In this document: positions 7,599 through 16,894 of the stretch, piece after piece | Layout of the letters: each line of letters starts with the position of its first letter | Position numbering within the stretch: the stretch's first letter is position 1 | Assembly: GCA_019448385.1 (NCBI GenBank) | Contig: JAGTXO010000037.1 | Span: forward strand, 248,001 to 312,000 | DNA: 64,000 nucleotides | Origin: Diacronema lutheri | Taxonomy: Eukaryota > Haptophyta > Pavlovophyceae > Pavlovales > Pavlovaceae | Reading direction: 5' to 3' | The notes under the pieces: generated by a model | The model's database searches: none | What the model was told of the DNA's origin: nothing | The model's input: only the letters and a program-made list of their open reading frames with translations | Made by a program: the position numbers and the translations under genes

Positions 7599-9043
7599 AT
7601 GACGGCCTCGCGACGAGCCCTCGGGCTCGCGGGCGGTGTGGTGCTTTCCGCGGGCGTCGCGGGCGGGCTGCGCGTCTCGCCGCCCGCGCTCGCTCGCGGA
7701 GCCGCGCCTACCGGCCTCGCGCGGCCGCGCGCGCCCGCGCCGCGCGCGCGGCTGCCGGTGGGCGCGGCACCTGCGGGCGCGGCGTGGGCCGTGCGCCGGC
7801 CGCGCTCGGCGCGCGGCTCGACGCGCGCGCTCGCCGCGCCGCTCGCGAGCGCGTCGGTGCGGCAGGCGGTGATGCCCGCGATCTGGGTCATGGTCGGTTG
7901 CATCCTCGGCATGGTGCCCTCGAGCGCTGCGTTCATCCCGGGGAGGCGCTCGTCGGACAAGCTGCTCGCGCGCACGTTCACCGGGTGCGCGCTCGGGCTG
8001 GTCGTCTCGTGCTGGATCTTCTCGTCAGCGGCGCTGCACGTGGCGGTCTTCTGCGCGATGGGCGTGCTCGCGCAGCAGGAGTACTACGAGATGGCGCAGA
8101 GCCGCGGCCTCTTCCCCGCGCGCAAGCTGTCGATGGTCGGCTCGCTCGCAATGTACCTCGCGGCGTTCGACGGCCGGCGCGCGGTCGTCGACGCGGCGCT
8201 GCCGCTCGCGGGGATCTATACGACCATGTACCTGCTCACGCGGCCGAAGCCTGAGCCGACTCTTGACGACGTGACCTCCACCTTCCTCGGCATCTACTAC
8301 CTCGGCTTCTTGCCCTCCTTCTGGGTGCGCCTGAAGGGGCTCCATGCCATCGCCGCGCCCTTTGCGCCCACCGCCGGCTCAATGGGCGCGCCCGCGCTGC
8401 GCGCGCTCGCCTTCTCGCACGGCTCGGTGATCTCATGGTGGACGTTCTTGTCGATCGTGTGCTCGGACATTGGCGCCTACTTTGTGGGCAAGGCCTTTGG
8501 CTCGACAAAGCTCATCTCGTCCGTCTCGCCCAACAAGACGATCGAGGGTGCGCTCGGCGGCATTGCGGCCGCGGTCGGCACGTCGCTGCTCGGCGCCTAT
8601 CTGATGCGCTGGCCCATGTGGTACGTGTCAGGCGCGCTGCACGGCGTGATCGCCTCCGTCTGCGCGCTTGTTGGTGACCTGACCATCTCGATGTTCAAGC
8701 GATCGTCGGGGGTCAAGGCGAGGAGCGGCGCCGCGCCCTGCGCGCGCGCGCGCGGCGCGCGGTGCGAGGAAGGAGGGGGGGGAAGGGGGGGGGGGGGGGG
8801 GGGGGGGCTCCGCGCGCGCGCCTTACAGATTCGTCGACGGCACGGGGGGGGGGGGGGGGGGGGCTCCGCGCGCGCGCCTTACAGATTCGTCGACGGCACA
8901 CCATGCCACGCGGCGCGCGCGCACAGGACACGGGCAAGCTGCTGCCCGGGCACGGCGGGCTGCTCGACCGGGTCGACTCCTTCCTGCTCGCGGCCGCGCC
9001 CATCTTCTTCTACGTCAAGTATGCGCTGCCGCTCTTTCGGTAG
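7599..9043 (+). CDS. cdsA: Phosphatidate cytidylyltransferase (CDP-diacylglycerol synthase), plastid-type
   Basis: Two exons, 7599-8717 and 8927-9043, giving 411 residues. It makes CDP-diacylglycerol from phosphatidate and CTP, the precursor of phosphatidylglycerol and phosphatidylinositol. Multiple membrane helices are followed by the family signature split over the junction: SMFKRSSGVK from exon 1 and DTGKLLPGHGGLLDRVDS from exon 2. Earlier motifs include SDIGAYFVGK and SPNKTIEGALGG. The first ~85 residues are Ala/Arg/Pro-rich with a hydrophobic start, typical of a plastid leader. The junction GVK|DTG fits the family exactly only if the donor is GC (AAG|GCGAGG). Reading straight through the intron instead inserts a Gly-run peptide and misses the signature. 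Confidence 0.93.
8718..8926 (+). other. Intron of cdsA, apparent GC-AG, with internal duplication
   Basis: Donor AAG|GCGAGG and acceptor GCACAG|GAC restore the CdsA signature in phase 0. The intron contains two G homopolymer tracts and a 38-bp sequence present twice, at 8806-8843 and 8862-8899 (offset 56 bp). Each copy carries CCTTACAG, an acceptor look-alike. A GT donor at 8712 is possible but would remove the conserved Val-Lys. Confidence 0.7.
8806..8899. repeat. 56-bp tandem duplication including G tracts
   Basis: Two identical 38-bp copies (8806-8843 and 8862-8899) beginning GGCTCCGCGCGCG and ending GACGGCAC are separated by a G run. A further long G run precedes the first copy. Confidence 0.9.
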
Positions 9044-9234
9044 CTTGACAGGGGTGAGCGAGCGCTATGCCGGGCTGCACAGCGCGGTGGCGCTGGCGGG
9101 TCGTCAGAACTCAGATCGGTTTGAGCACGTCCCACCGTGGGAGTTGGGACGTGGTCTGCGGTCTGCCAAGCCGGCCGCCATCGTGTCGTTAGCCGCGCGT
9201 CTCGTCTGCGGTGGCCGCGAGCAGAGAGCTGCCG
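9044..9234 (+). other. Intergenic between cdsA and eIF2D
   Basis: A 191-bp same-strand spacer that must hold the cdsA 3' end and the eIF2D promoter. An imperfect inverted pair, CACGTCCCACCGTGG and GGGACGTGG, lies around 9126-9153. No coding signal was seen. Confidence 0.4.
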
Positions 9235-11493
9235 ATGGCGTCGGCGTCGTTCCGGAAGGAGCTCGTGGTCTCGGCGCAGGCACCAGTGGGGAAGAAGGAC
9301 CTAAAGACGCTGCGCAAGGACGTGGCCAACGCGTTCCCGCGCCTCTCGCTCGAGCAGCTCGACGCGGTGCTGCCGCTGACGGGCGAGTGGAACTCGCTCA
9401 AGCTCAAGACGTCGGGCACGGTCCTGTACCAGCTCGCGGGCAAGCCGCCCGCCTTCTTTGACCTGGAGGGGCGCGGCGACCTCTACCCGTCGCTCTTCAC
9501 GCTCTGGGCGCTCCCCGAGATGCTGGACACGCTCGAGACGCACGCGCCCGTTTCGAGGCCGCTGCTCAAGGGCGCAGACCTCATGCTCCCCGGCGTCGTT
9601 GTGCCCGAGGGCGGCCTGCCGCCCTTTGCCGCGGGAGCCAAGCTGGCGGTGCGCGTGACGGGCAACGCCTCGCCCGTCGCGGTCGGCGTCGCCGCGCTCT
9701 CCGCCGCCGACGCGCTGAGCGGCGGGATGAAGGGGAAGGCGATGCTCGTCACGCACGTCTTCCGGGACGCGCTCTGGTCCTTTGGCGGGCGCTCGACGCC
9801 GAACGCGGGCTTCAAGGCGGAGGAGGTGGAGGCGTGCGAGGGCGCGCCGACTCAGGTGGACGTGGGCGGCGTCACCGTCGCCGCCGTGCCCGCGTCAAGC
9901 GGCGGCGGCGGCGCGGCCGCCGCGCTGCTTGACGACGAGACCGAGATTGACAGCGTGCCGAGCGCGGCGGCGGTGGCGGCCGGCGGCGCGGAGGGGGGCG
10001 GCGTCGGCGGCGGTGGCGGTGGCGGCGGTGGAGACGCGACGGGCGGCGGCAGCGCGTTGAGCGAGGCGGCTGTGATCGAGCGCCTCTCCGCCCTCTCGAT
10101 GGACGAGCTCCTCCTCGAGGCGTTTTTAAATGCGGCGAGCACCAGCCTGCGCGACGGGAAGGGGCTGCCCATCGACTCGGCCGAGCTCTACGCCAAGCAC
10201 ATGCAGCAGGCCAAGCCCGCCGCGATCCAACTCGACGCGAAACGCTCGAGTTACAAGCAGGTCGCAAAGTTCTTCAAAGCGCAGCACAAGGCAAAGCTGA
10301 TTAGCACAAAGGAGCACAAGGGCGAGATCAAGGTGCTCGCGATCGACCACAAGCACGCGCTCCTCGCCGCGCACACGCCGTCGTGGCCGCTGCCGGCGGG
10401 CAGCGCCGCCAGCGCCGCCGGCGCGAGCGCGGCGGCGGGCGCGGCTGGCGGCGGCGGCGGTGGCGGCGAGTTGGACGCGGAAATGGCGGCGTTGAGCAGA
10501 AGCTCGGCGCCGCGCACGTGCGAGCTCCTCGGGCCGACGAGCTACACGGCCAAGCTCTTCGCCGAGGCGGGGTACGGCAAGAGCGCACTGCTCTCGCGCG
10601 AGGAGGCCTTTGACAAGGTCCTCTTCGCCTACATTGACAAACACAGCCTCGAGCGCGCGCAGGGCGCGGCTGGCGCGGGCGGAGGCGCTGAGCGCACGGC
10701 CGCGCGCGCGGCCGCCGCCGAAACGGAGGCGGGCGCGGACGACTGGGAGGCGGAGGCGGAGGCGGCGGCCGACGCGGCCGACAGCGCGCCGCCTGCCGCC
10801 GGCGCGCGCGCGGCGGACGAGGGCGAGAGCGAGGGCGAAGAGGGCGAGGTGCGGCTCGACGAGCTGCTCATCGAGTGCCTCTGGAAGGTGGCGGGCGGCA
10901 AGAAGAAGGGCGACGAGTACCCGACCTCGGCGAGCATGCAGGAATGCGAGGTGCCGTGCACGCCAGTCGACGCGACGCGCGACGCGCGCGTGCGCCCCAG
11001 AAGCCTGGGGAGGGGGGGCGGGTGGGGGGGGGGGGGGGGGGGAGGGGGTACGCGCGCACGTGCGTCGCCGTCGCCGCGCCCCTTGGCTTCATCGCGCAGC
11101 GCTGCCGCCCCCTCGCCTGGCCCCCTCGCGCCCCCTCGCCGCGCTCAGAACCGTTTCTTGGCGCGGCTGCAGCTGTGGCACCGCGTGGAGGTGGACGGCT
11201 TCGAGCCGCGCGAGCGCAAGGGCGCGCTGCCGCCCATCATCATCTCCATGGGCCGCGCCGCCGGACACAACAAGACGTCTGTGTCCGGGCTCGAGACGTA
11301 CCATGTCGACCCGGATGAGCTCGCGCGGTACGGTAAACGGCTCTTCAACTGCACGACGAGCGTCGCCGAGCTGCCGGGCAAGTACGTGCGCGAGAAGGAG
11401 GTGACGCTGCAGGGCCACTGCGTCTCGGAGATGGTCGAGCACCTGCAGAGCGTGTACAAGCTGCCGCGCAAGGCGATCGAGGTGCGGCGCTGA
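9235..11493 (+). CDS. EIF2D: Eukaryotic translation initiation factor 2D (ligatin/TMA64 family)
   Basis: Two exons, 9235-10950 and 11149-11493, giving 686 residues. eIF2D delivers tRNA to the 40S P site independently of GTP and acts in reinitiation and recycling. Domain order matches the family: an N-terminal eIF2D/MCT-1-like region starting FRKELVVSAQAPVGKKDLKTL, a PUA domain (about 95-180, including KGADLMLPGVV), a Gly-rich linker (222-277), a SWIB/MDM2-like domain (about 285-382, with LDAKRSSYKQVAKFFKAQ and VLAIDHKHALL), an acidic linker, and a C-terminal SUI1 domain (about 599-686, with NKTSVSGLETYHVDPDEL and GHCVSEMVEHLQSVYKLPRK). The start chosen is the first ATG that gives the family N-terminus. 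Confidence 0.95.
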   Translation: MASASFRKELVVSAQAPVGKKDLKTLRKDVANAFPRLSLEQLDAVLPLTGEWNSLKLKTSGTVLYQLAGKPPAFFDLEGRGDLYPSLFTLWALPEMLDTLETHAPVSRPLLKGADLMLPGVVVPEGGLPPFAAGAKLAVRVTGNASPVAVGVAALSAADALSGGMKGKAMLVTHVFRDALWSFGGRSTPNAGFKAEEVEACEGAPTQVDVGGVTVAAVPASSGGGGAAAALLDDETEIDSVPSAAAVAAGGAEGGGVGGGGGGGGGDATGGGSALSEAAVIERLSALSMDELLLEAFLNAASTSLRDGKGLPIDSAELYAKHMQQAKPAAIQLDAKRSSYKQVAKFFKAQHKAKLISTKEHKGEIKVLAIDHKHALLAAHTPSWPLPAGSAASAAGASAAAGAAGGGGGGGELDAEMAALSRSSAPRTCELLGPTSYTAKLFAEAGYGKSALLSREEAFDKVLFAYIDKHSLERAQGAAGAGGGAERTAARAAAAETEAGADDWEAEAEAAADAADSAPPAAGARAADEGESEGEEGEVRLDELLIECLWKVAGGKKKGDEYPTSASMQECEVPCTPVDATRDARVRPRSLGRGGGWGGGGGGGGTRARASPSPRPLASSRSAAAPSPGPLAPPRRAQNRFLARLQLWHRVEVDGFEPRERKGALPPIIISMGRAAGHNKTSVSGLETYHVDPDELARYGKRLFNCTTSVAELPGKYVREKEVTLQGHCVSEMVEHLQSVYKLPRKAIEVRR
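10951..11148 (+). other. Intron of eIF2D (198 bp, stopless)
   Basis: Donor GAG|GTGCCG, acceptor CGCTCAG|AAC, phase 0. The length is a multiple of three and it has no stop, so retention would add 66 residues including a Gly run. It contains a long G tract around 11009-11047. Confidence 0.75.
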
Positions 11494-11578
11494 GCCGGTA
11501 TAGTGTAGTGTGGGTGGGGTGGGTGGGTGGGGTTTCATCAGGCAGTCCCCCGCAGGCAGTCAGACTCACTCTCAGCAG
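11494..11578. terminator. Convergent 3' region with G-rich repeats
   Basis: An 85-bp gap between the convergent stops of eIF2D and the thioesterase. The sequence GTGGGTGGGGTGGGTGGGTG at 11512-11531 could form a G-quadruplex on the plus strand. Confidence 0.4.
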
Positions 11579-13628
11579 TCAGGACTCGTCGCAATGGCAG
11601 TCGCTGAGCAGCCGGGCCACCGCCTGGGCGGCAGAGCGAACGGCGGCCTGCACGACGTGCTGTTCGGCCGCGAGGCGCGCCGAGCGCTGCGCGGACGCGA
11701 CATCCACCTCGAGCACCTGCGTCAGGTCGACGCCGCCGTCCGGGGCGGCGCAGAGAAAGAAGGCGGACGGGGGCATCTGCGCAGTCGCGTCGGGACTCGC
11801 GCCGTGCGCCACTGAACGCGAGGCGAGGACGGCAGCGTCGCATGAGCTGTCCACGCGCCACGCGCGCAACACCAAGGCGGTGCTCGAGCTGCGCCCGACG
11901 GCGCGCGCGCCAACGAGCGCGAGCGGCACGCGCCGCACGACCCTCGTCACGTCCCATCCGATCGCGCCGTCTGCGCGCGCGTCGGGCGGCGAGCTCGAGC
12001 CGCGCACGGGCGCGCACTGCACGCACGCTGCATCCCACTCGACGCGCTGGTGGAGCAGCGCGTCGAGCACCGCCCTGATCGTCGTCACGCCCGGCCGCAC
12101 ATGCGCTCGGCACCGCACGAGCAGCGTGCCTTCCCGCGCCACGCCCGGCGCGCACGCGCACGCCACACGCGCGGCGAGCGCGCCCGCGAGCGGCACGGGA
12201 CGCCACGCGCGCGCGCTCGCTGCGGCAGATTCCATTGGCGCTTCAAGGGTGAGCATTGCAGCCTCAGCGGCGAGCGACTCGTCCCAAGCCGTGCGCGCGC
12301 TCCCGCCGCGCGGCGCCTCAATGCATGCGGCCTCGAGGCGCGTGCGCGCGCGCAGCCGCTGGTAGCGCCGCTCGGCGCGCGCGCGGCGCGCGCGCTCGGC
12401 GCCAGTCGTTGGTGGCGCGAGCGCGCGCATGGCGCCGTCCGCCGTCGCGAAGCAAACGTAGCCGGCGCTGCAGGGCTTGGCGCGCTCGAGTGTGTGCGTG
12501 CACCGGGCGATGACGCGCACACCCACTTCGAGCTCGCGCCCCGCGCAGAACACCTGCGCGCGGGAGGCGAGCCATGGGTTCAGCACCACCGTGGCCATGG
12601 AGCAGACGCACAGGCGCGGCGCGCACACGCGGCGCGCGCACACGCGGCGCGCGCACACGCGGCGCGCGCTGCAGCAGCCGCACCTCGTTGACCATCGCGA
12701 GTACGAGCAGCTGGTCCGACGGCCAGCTGCCGCCGCGCTGCAGCGCCCACTGGCCGACCATCGAGCAGCGCACGCGCAAGCCGTCGAGCCGCGCGTAACG
12801 CGCCGCGCAGAGCTGCGCGGCCTTGTGCATTGCGCACATCACGCTGAGCCCAAACGCGCCGCCCGCGTCGTTGTCGCCGTCGCGCTGCTCCGTCAGCGGT
12901 GGGCGGAGCACCTCGACAAATTCGAGCGCAGTCTGCGCGCAGCTGGGCGCAAAGGCGGGCGCGCGCGCACGGCCCAACCATGTGAAGGGCGCGGCGGTCG
13001 ATGGCGACGGCAGCCAAGACAAGCCGATGGGCGTCTCGCGCACGTCCTGGAGCATCCCCGGCGCCGACGCGCACGTGGCCGGGGCAGCTTCGACGTCGGT
13101 GCGCGAATCCGCCTGCTGCAGTGCGCCAAGCTCGTGCCGCGCGCCGGCGAGGACGCGCAGCCAGAGCTGCTCGTCCGTCTTCGGCATGTGCGCTGGGCAG
13201 AGCGCCCTGCTTCCGTCCTCCGCGCTCGCGGTCTCGAGGGTGAGCACCGCCGAACAGACGAGCGAGCGGCGCGTGCCCTCGTGCTCCGCCGTCACCAGCA
13301 CGTAGACGTCGAGCGAGGTGGAGCAAACGAGCACGGGCTCGGCCACGAGCTCAAGCACGTCACTCACCCGCGGCACGTGCGCGACAGCCATGTCGCCCAT
13401 GCCGACGGTGTTGCACCGCGCGCCCGCATGCAGCTCCGCCGACGCTCGCGCCGCGGTGTCGACCCAGCGCAGCAGGACACCGACGTCGAGCGCCTCGGCG
13501 GAGGTCACGTGCTGCACGCCGACGGTCTCGACCATCGCTACGCGCGCGCTTTTGGGTGCGGCGCGCGCTCGCTCCGCGCGCGGGGCCCGCGCGCCGGCAG
13601 GCGAGACGATGCCGAAGAGTCGTATCAT
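11579..13628 (-). CDS. Double-hotdog acyl-CoA thioesterase with START domain (ACOT11/12-like)
   Basis: Two exons, 12684-13628 and 11579-12553, giving 639 residues. Exon 1 opens with a first hotdog domain (about 35-140): TSAEALDVGVLLRWVDTAA and VSDVLELVAEPV. A second hotdog starts about 235 (FVEVLRPPL), and its central strand is rebuilt only by splicing: LVLAMVNE joined to VFCAGRELEVGVRV, the family's VNxVF...EVGVRV segment. A START-like lipid-binding domain fills about 410-630 (TIRAVLDALLHQRVEWDAAC). This order, hotdog-hotdog-START, is that of the ACOT11/ACOT12 thioesterases, which hydrolyse acyl-CoA or acetyl-CoA. It diverges from the CRAL-TRIO gene across 63 bp, possibly a co-regulated lipid pair (inference). 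Confidence 0.8.
12554..12683 (-). other. Intron of thioesterase-START gene (130 bp)
   Basis: Donor GAG|GTGCGG, acceptor GCGCAG|GTG, phase 0. Just inside the donor are three tandem copies of a 15-bp unit (GGCGCGCGCACACGC on the plus strand, about 12617-12667). Confidence 0.8.
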
Positions 13629-13691
13629 GCTGTCCGCCTCGCCCTCCGTCCACTTCCCCTCCCCCCTTCGAAAGTTTCGTGTTCGAGCAAA
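13629..13691. promoter_or_regulatory. 63-bp divergent promoter
   Basis: The gap lies between the ATGs of the thioesterase (-) and CRAL-TRIO (+) genes. It holds a pyrimidine-rich block (13646-13668) and CCCTTCGAAAGTTTCG (13664-13679). Confidence 0.45.
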
Positions 13692-14528
13692 ATGTCGACC
13701 TCCATCGCTCAAGTACGAGCGCGCGTACTGGCGGAGTGCGAGGACAAGGACGCCCTCGCGGCCTTCCTCACCGACCGCACAATCGGCCGGTACCTCGCGG
13801 CGAATGAGGACAGCGTCGAGACGGCGAGCCACCAGCTCGTGGGCAGCTGGCAGTGGCAGCAGCGCGTGCGGCCGCACGCGCTCGTGTGCGCGGCATGCGA
13901 ACGCGATGCGAGGTCGCACTCGCTCCGCCCGGTCGGCTTCGACGCGCAAGGGCGGCTCGTGCTGTACACGTGCTTTGCGACCGCGCACGATCGCTTTGAC
14001 CCCGCCACGGCCACCGCGCACCTCACGCGGCTGCTGCACGACGCGCAGGCGCTGCTTGATTCGGACGAGCGCCTCGCGCCAAAGTGGGTGCTCGTCGTCG
14101 ACTTCCACGGGTACGCGCTGCGCGACAACAACCCGCGCACGGCGACGAACGCGATTTGGCTGCTCCACCACTTCCCCGAGCGCCTCGGCCTCGCGCTCCT
14201 CCTCGACGCGCCTCTCCTCTTTGGCGCGCTGTGGCGAGCCATCCGCCGTCTGCTCAAGCCGTCGACCGCGCAGAAGGTGAGCTTTGTCAGCTCGATGGAC
14301 ACGACCGACCCGAACGTGCTCGCGCTCGGCACGCCGATGATCGCGTGGCTGCGCGCGGAGGCCGCCGAAAACCGCTCACCGTACGGCGCCGCCAAGCGCC
14401 ACTGGGAGCCGCCGGCGGAGAAGCGGCCGCACGACGCGCGCGGCCTGCAGTCGTTCGTCGCGGATCAGCGCGCGTGGTGTTCGTTCCACTGGTATGGCGA
14501 GCAATTCGTGGACGCATCAGAGGATTAG
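13692..14528 (+). CDS. CRAL-TRIO (Sec14-like) lipid-binding protein
   Basis: Single exon, 278 residues. It starts with a short helical region (RARVLAECEDKDALAAFLTD, then TIGRYLAANE) matching the N-terminal CRAL-TRIO helices. The CRAL-TRIO pocket follows from about 75: GFDAQGRLVLYTCF, WVLVVDFHGYALRD, HHFPERLGLALLLDAPLLF, and VSFVSS. The FPERLG...DAP...F run is the hallmark. The family binds and transfers phosphatidylinositol, phosphatidylcholine or other hydrophobic ligands. The C-terminal ~50 residues are unassigned. A longer in-frame reading exists upstream, but it lies opposite the thioesterase and is not credible. Its stop codon sits 4 bp from the stop of the convergent SpoU gene. Confidence 0.88.
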   Translation: MSTSIAQVRARVLAECEDKDALAAFLTDRTIGRYLAANEDSVETASHQLVGSWQWQQRVRPHALVCAACERDARSHSLRPVGFDAQGRLVLYTCFATAHDRFDPATATAHLTRLLHDAQALLDSDERLAPKWVLVVDFHGYALRDNNPRTATNAIWLLHHFPERLGLALLLDAPLLFGALWRAIRRLLKPSTAQKVSFVSSMDTTDPNVLALGTPMIAWLRAEAAENRSPYGAAKRHWEPPAEKRPHDARGLQSFVADQRAWCSFHWYGEQFVDASED

Positions 14529-14532
14529 AGCG

Positions 14533-15702
14533 CTACTCCACTGCGACTTGCAGGATGGCCGAGCGCAGCTCGTCCGTTTCGCGCCTCTGATCGTCGAGCA
14601 CGCCCCATTGGCGCAAAACGTCGAAGACGACGACGGGCGCGGCGCTCGCCACGTTGAGCGAGTTCTTGAGGCCAAAGGTCGGGATCTCGACCAGCTTGTC
14701 CGCGTCGTCGAGGATGACCGGGTCGACGCCCACCTCCTCGTTGCCGAGCACGAGCGCAAGCTTTGGCGGCGGCTGCGCAGATGCGTAGCACAGCGAGCGC
14801 GCCGTTGTCTCCATCGCCCAGATCTCAAAGCCCTTGGCGCGCAGCGCGCGCAGCGCCGCCGCGGTCGAGTCGTAGTGGCGCGTGCGCACGGAGCGCGACG
14901 CGGCGAACGCGGTCTTGTCGATCTTGGCGTGCGGCGGGCACGGCGTGTACCCGCAGCAGAGCACGGCGTGCACGCGCGCGGTGTCGGCTGTGCGCAACAG
15001 CGAGCCGACGTTGTATGCCGAGCGCACGTTGTCGAGCACGAGCACGAGCTCGTGGCCGACGAGCAGTGCGCCATCGACGCCCGCGGCAGACGCCGCGGCG
15101 TGCGCCTCGTCGGTCGAGCGGATGTACTCGGCGGACGAGGCGGCCTCGCGCCGGACGGCGTGCGCGACGTTGTGCGCGGCCGCGCGCGCGAGTGCGGCGA
15201 GCGGCTGGCGCGCGGCTGCGCCCGCGCGCGGCGGTGTGCTCGGCGTGCTGGCAAACGCGGCGTACATGGCCAGCGCGGGCTCGCACGCCTCGACGCTCGC
15301 GAAAGGCATCTCGAGCGCGGCGAGCGCGCCGTCGAGTGCGGCGATGCGCTGCGCGGGCGAGGCGGCGCGCGCAGGCAGCTCGGCATGCGCGCCCTGTAAC
15401 GCCGCGCGCGCCGTCTCGAGCTCAAGCTCGAGCTGTGCCACTCGCGCGCGCAGGTGCGCGGCCTCATCGGCGCCCACGTCCGCGCCCGCGTCCGCGCTCT
15501 CGTCCGCGCCCGCGCTCTCGAGCGCGTTCTCATCGACGCGCACGCTCGCGTTCGCGCGCGCCGCACGAGCGCTGGCGCCATTCGCGGCGTCCACCATGCG
15601 CGCCGTCACGCGCGGCCGCGTCGCGCGCATCGAGACTGCCCCATCGGGCCGTGGCGCGGCCAAACACACGACACAGAGCATGACGTGGGCAACCCTCGCC
15701 AT
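14533..15702 (-). CDS. SpoU (TrmH)-family RNA 2'-O-methyltransferase
   Basis: Single exon, 389 residues from the preferred ATG. The C-terminal ~160 residues are a SPOUT methyltransferase with all three signatures: motif 1 LDNVRSAYNVGSLLRTAD, motif 2 LALVLGNEEVGVDPVIL, motif 3 VEIPTFGLKNSLNVASA. These form the trefoil knot that binds S-adenosylmethionine. The target would be a tRNA or rRNA ribose, unknown here. The N-terminus MARVAHVMLCVVCLAAPRP looks like a signal or organelle leader, and residues ~80-200 are a charged coiled-coil-like extension. An upstream Met reading to 16227 overlaps the next gene and was rejected. Only 32 bp separate its ATG from the divergent 2401-residue protein. Confidence 0.88.
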   Translation of the reverse strand: MARVAHVMLCVVCLAAPRPDGAVSMRATRPRVTARMVDAANGASARAARANASVRVDENALESAGADESADAGADVGADEAAHLRARVAQLELELETARAALQGAHAELPARAASPAQRIAALDGALAALEMPFASVEACEPALAMYAAFASTPSTPPRAGAAARQPLAALARAAAHNVAHAVRREAASSAEYIRSTDEAHAAASAAGVDGALLVGHELVLVLDNVRSAYNVGSLLRTADTARVHAVLCCGYTPCPPHAKIDKTAFAASRSVRTRHYDSTAAALRALRAKGFEIWAMETTARSLCYASAQPPPKLALVLGNEEVGVDPVILDDADKLVEIPTFGLKNSLNVASAAPVVVFDVLRQWGVLDDQRRETDELRSAILQVAVE

Positions 15703-15734
15703 GCTGAACAGGCCGTCCCGCGCTTCTTGCGAAC
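15703..15734. promoter_or_regulatory. 32-bp divergent gap
   Basis: This is the spacer between the SpoU ATG and the ATG at 15735. It is too short for two full promoters, so transcription start sites or promoter elements must overlap coding sequence, or one of the starts lies further in. Confidence 0.35.
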
Positions 15735-16850
15735 ATGAAGGTGGTCCGCGACGGCCAACGGCCTGCTCGGCCGCCACCGGCCGAGCGGCGAACGGTACGC
15801 GTGCCCGCGGCGATCTTGCGCGAGATCGCCGCGCCGGTGCTCGCGTGCTTCGAGGCAGAGCAGCCTCAGCATGCCGGCGCGCGCGCTGCAGCGGATTCAC
15901 CGCCACCGCAGGCCGCCGCGGGCGCCGCGGCGCACGCGGTGTCCGAGGCGCAGGCATGGCGCTCCCAGCCGCGCACCGAGGTGCTGCCACGCGCGTACGA
16001 GCGGCTGCGTGAGCCGCCGCGCGAGCCGCTCCTTCGCCGAGCGGTGCACGCGGACGTGAGCTCACTTGCTGCCGCGGCGAGCGCGCCGCGCGCGCCCGTC
16101 GTGCTGCCGGACGAGCCGGACGGTGCGCGCGGCGCCGCGCAGCTGCGCGCCGAGCCGCGCGACGAAATAGAGCGGCGGCTCTTCGAGCTGATCCTTGCGC
16201 GCGACACGCCGCCGCCGCTGCCGCCATCGTCCGCGTCGCGCGCCGCTGGCGCCAACCTCGGCGGCGCGTCGCTCGATAAGCCGTCGCAACCCGAGCGCTC
16301 GAGCGGAGCTGACCTCCTCGCCGCCATCGCAGCGCACGCGCAGCGCGCAGCAGCGGCGGCCGACGCGGGGCGCGACGCGGACGATGGCGAGAGCACGAGC
16401 CTCGCGCTCTCCGAAGCTGCAGCGGTGCGCGCGTACCTCGCCCTTACGTTTGGCCGCGGCGCGGGAGGCGGCGGGTGTGCAGGCAGCCGTTTCGCCGCAC
16501 GCGCGGGTGAGGGCGGCAAGCTGGCGGGCGGCAGGCACGAGCCGAGCGCGTTCGGCGCGTTTGCCCTCGGCGTCAGCGTCGAGCGCGCACGCGACGCCGC
16601 CGCAGCACCGCACGCCAACGGTGGGGCGTGCCATGCCAACGGTGGGGCGTGCCATGCCGCTGATGCACGAGGGGGTGGCGCAGCGCGCTCGAGCGCGGCC
16701 GCGCTCGCGCCGGCGGGCGAAGAGGGCGCGGGCGGCGGCGGGTTGTATGACGCGCGTGCGTCACGCCGCACGTCCCTGCTCGGCGCGGCGGCCGCGGCGG
16801 ACGCGCCCGCCGCTGCCCTCGCCGATGCCGACGCCGACGACGACGCGGAG

Positions 16851-16894
<44 letters not shown>

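Noticed and set aside
8877-8926. Acceptor TTACAG at 8884 for the CdsA intron
   Set aside because: It would insert 14 residues into the highly conserved GVKDTG signature; the acceptor at 8926 restores it exactly.
12477-13691. N-terminal extension of the CRAL-TRIO frame by about 405 residues
   Set aside because: Overlaps the thioesterase-START gene on the opposite strand; the ATG at 13692 gives the expected CRAL-TRIO N-terminus.
15703-16227. Upstream extension of the SpoU gene
   Set aside because: Would run antisense into the 2401-residue gene and is a low-complexity Ala/Arg sequence; MARVAHVMLCVV at 15702 is a better start.
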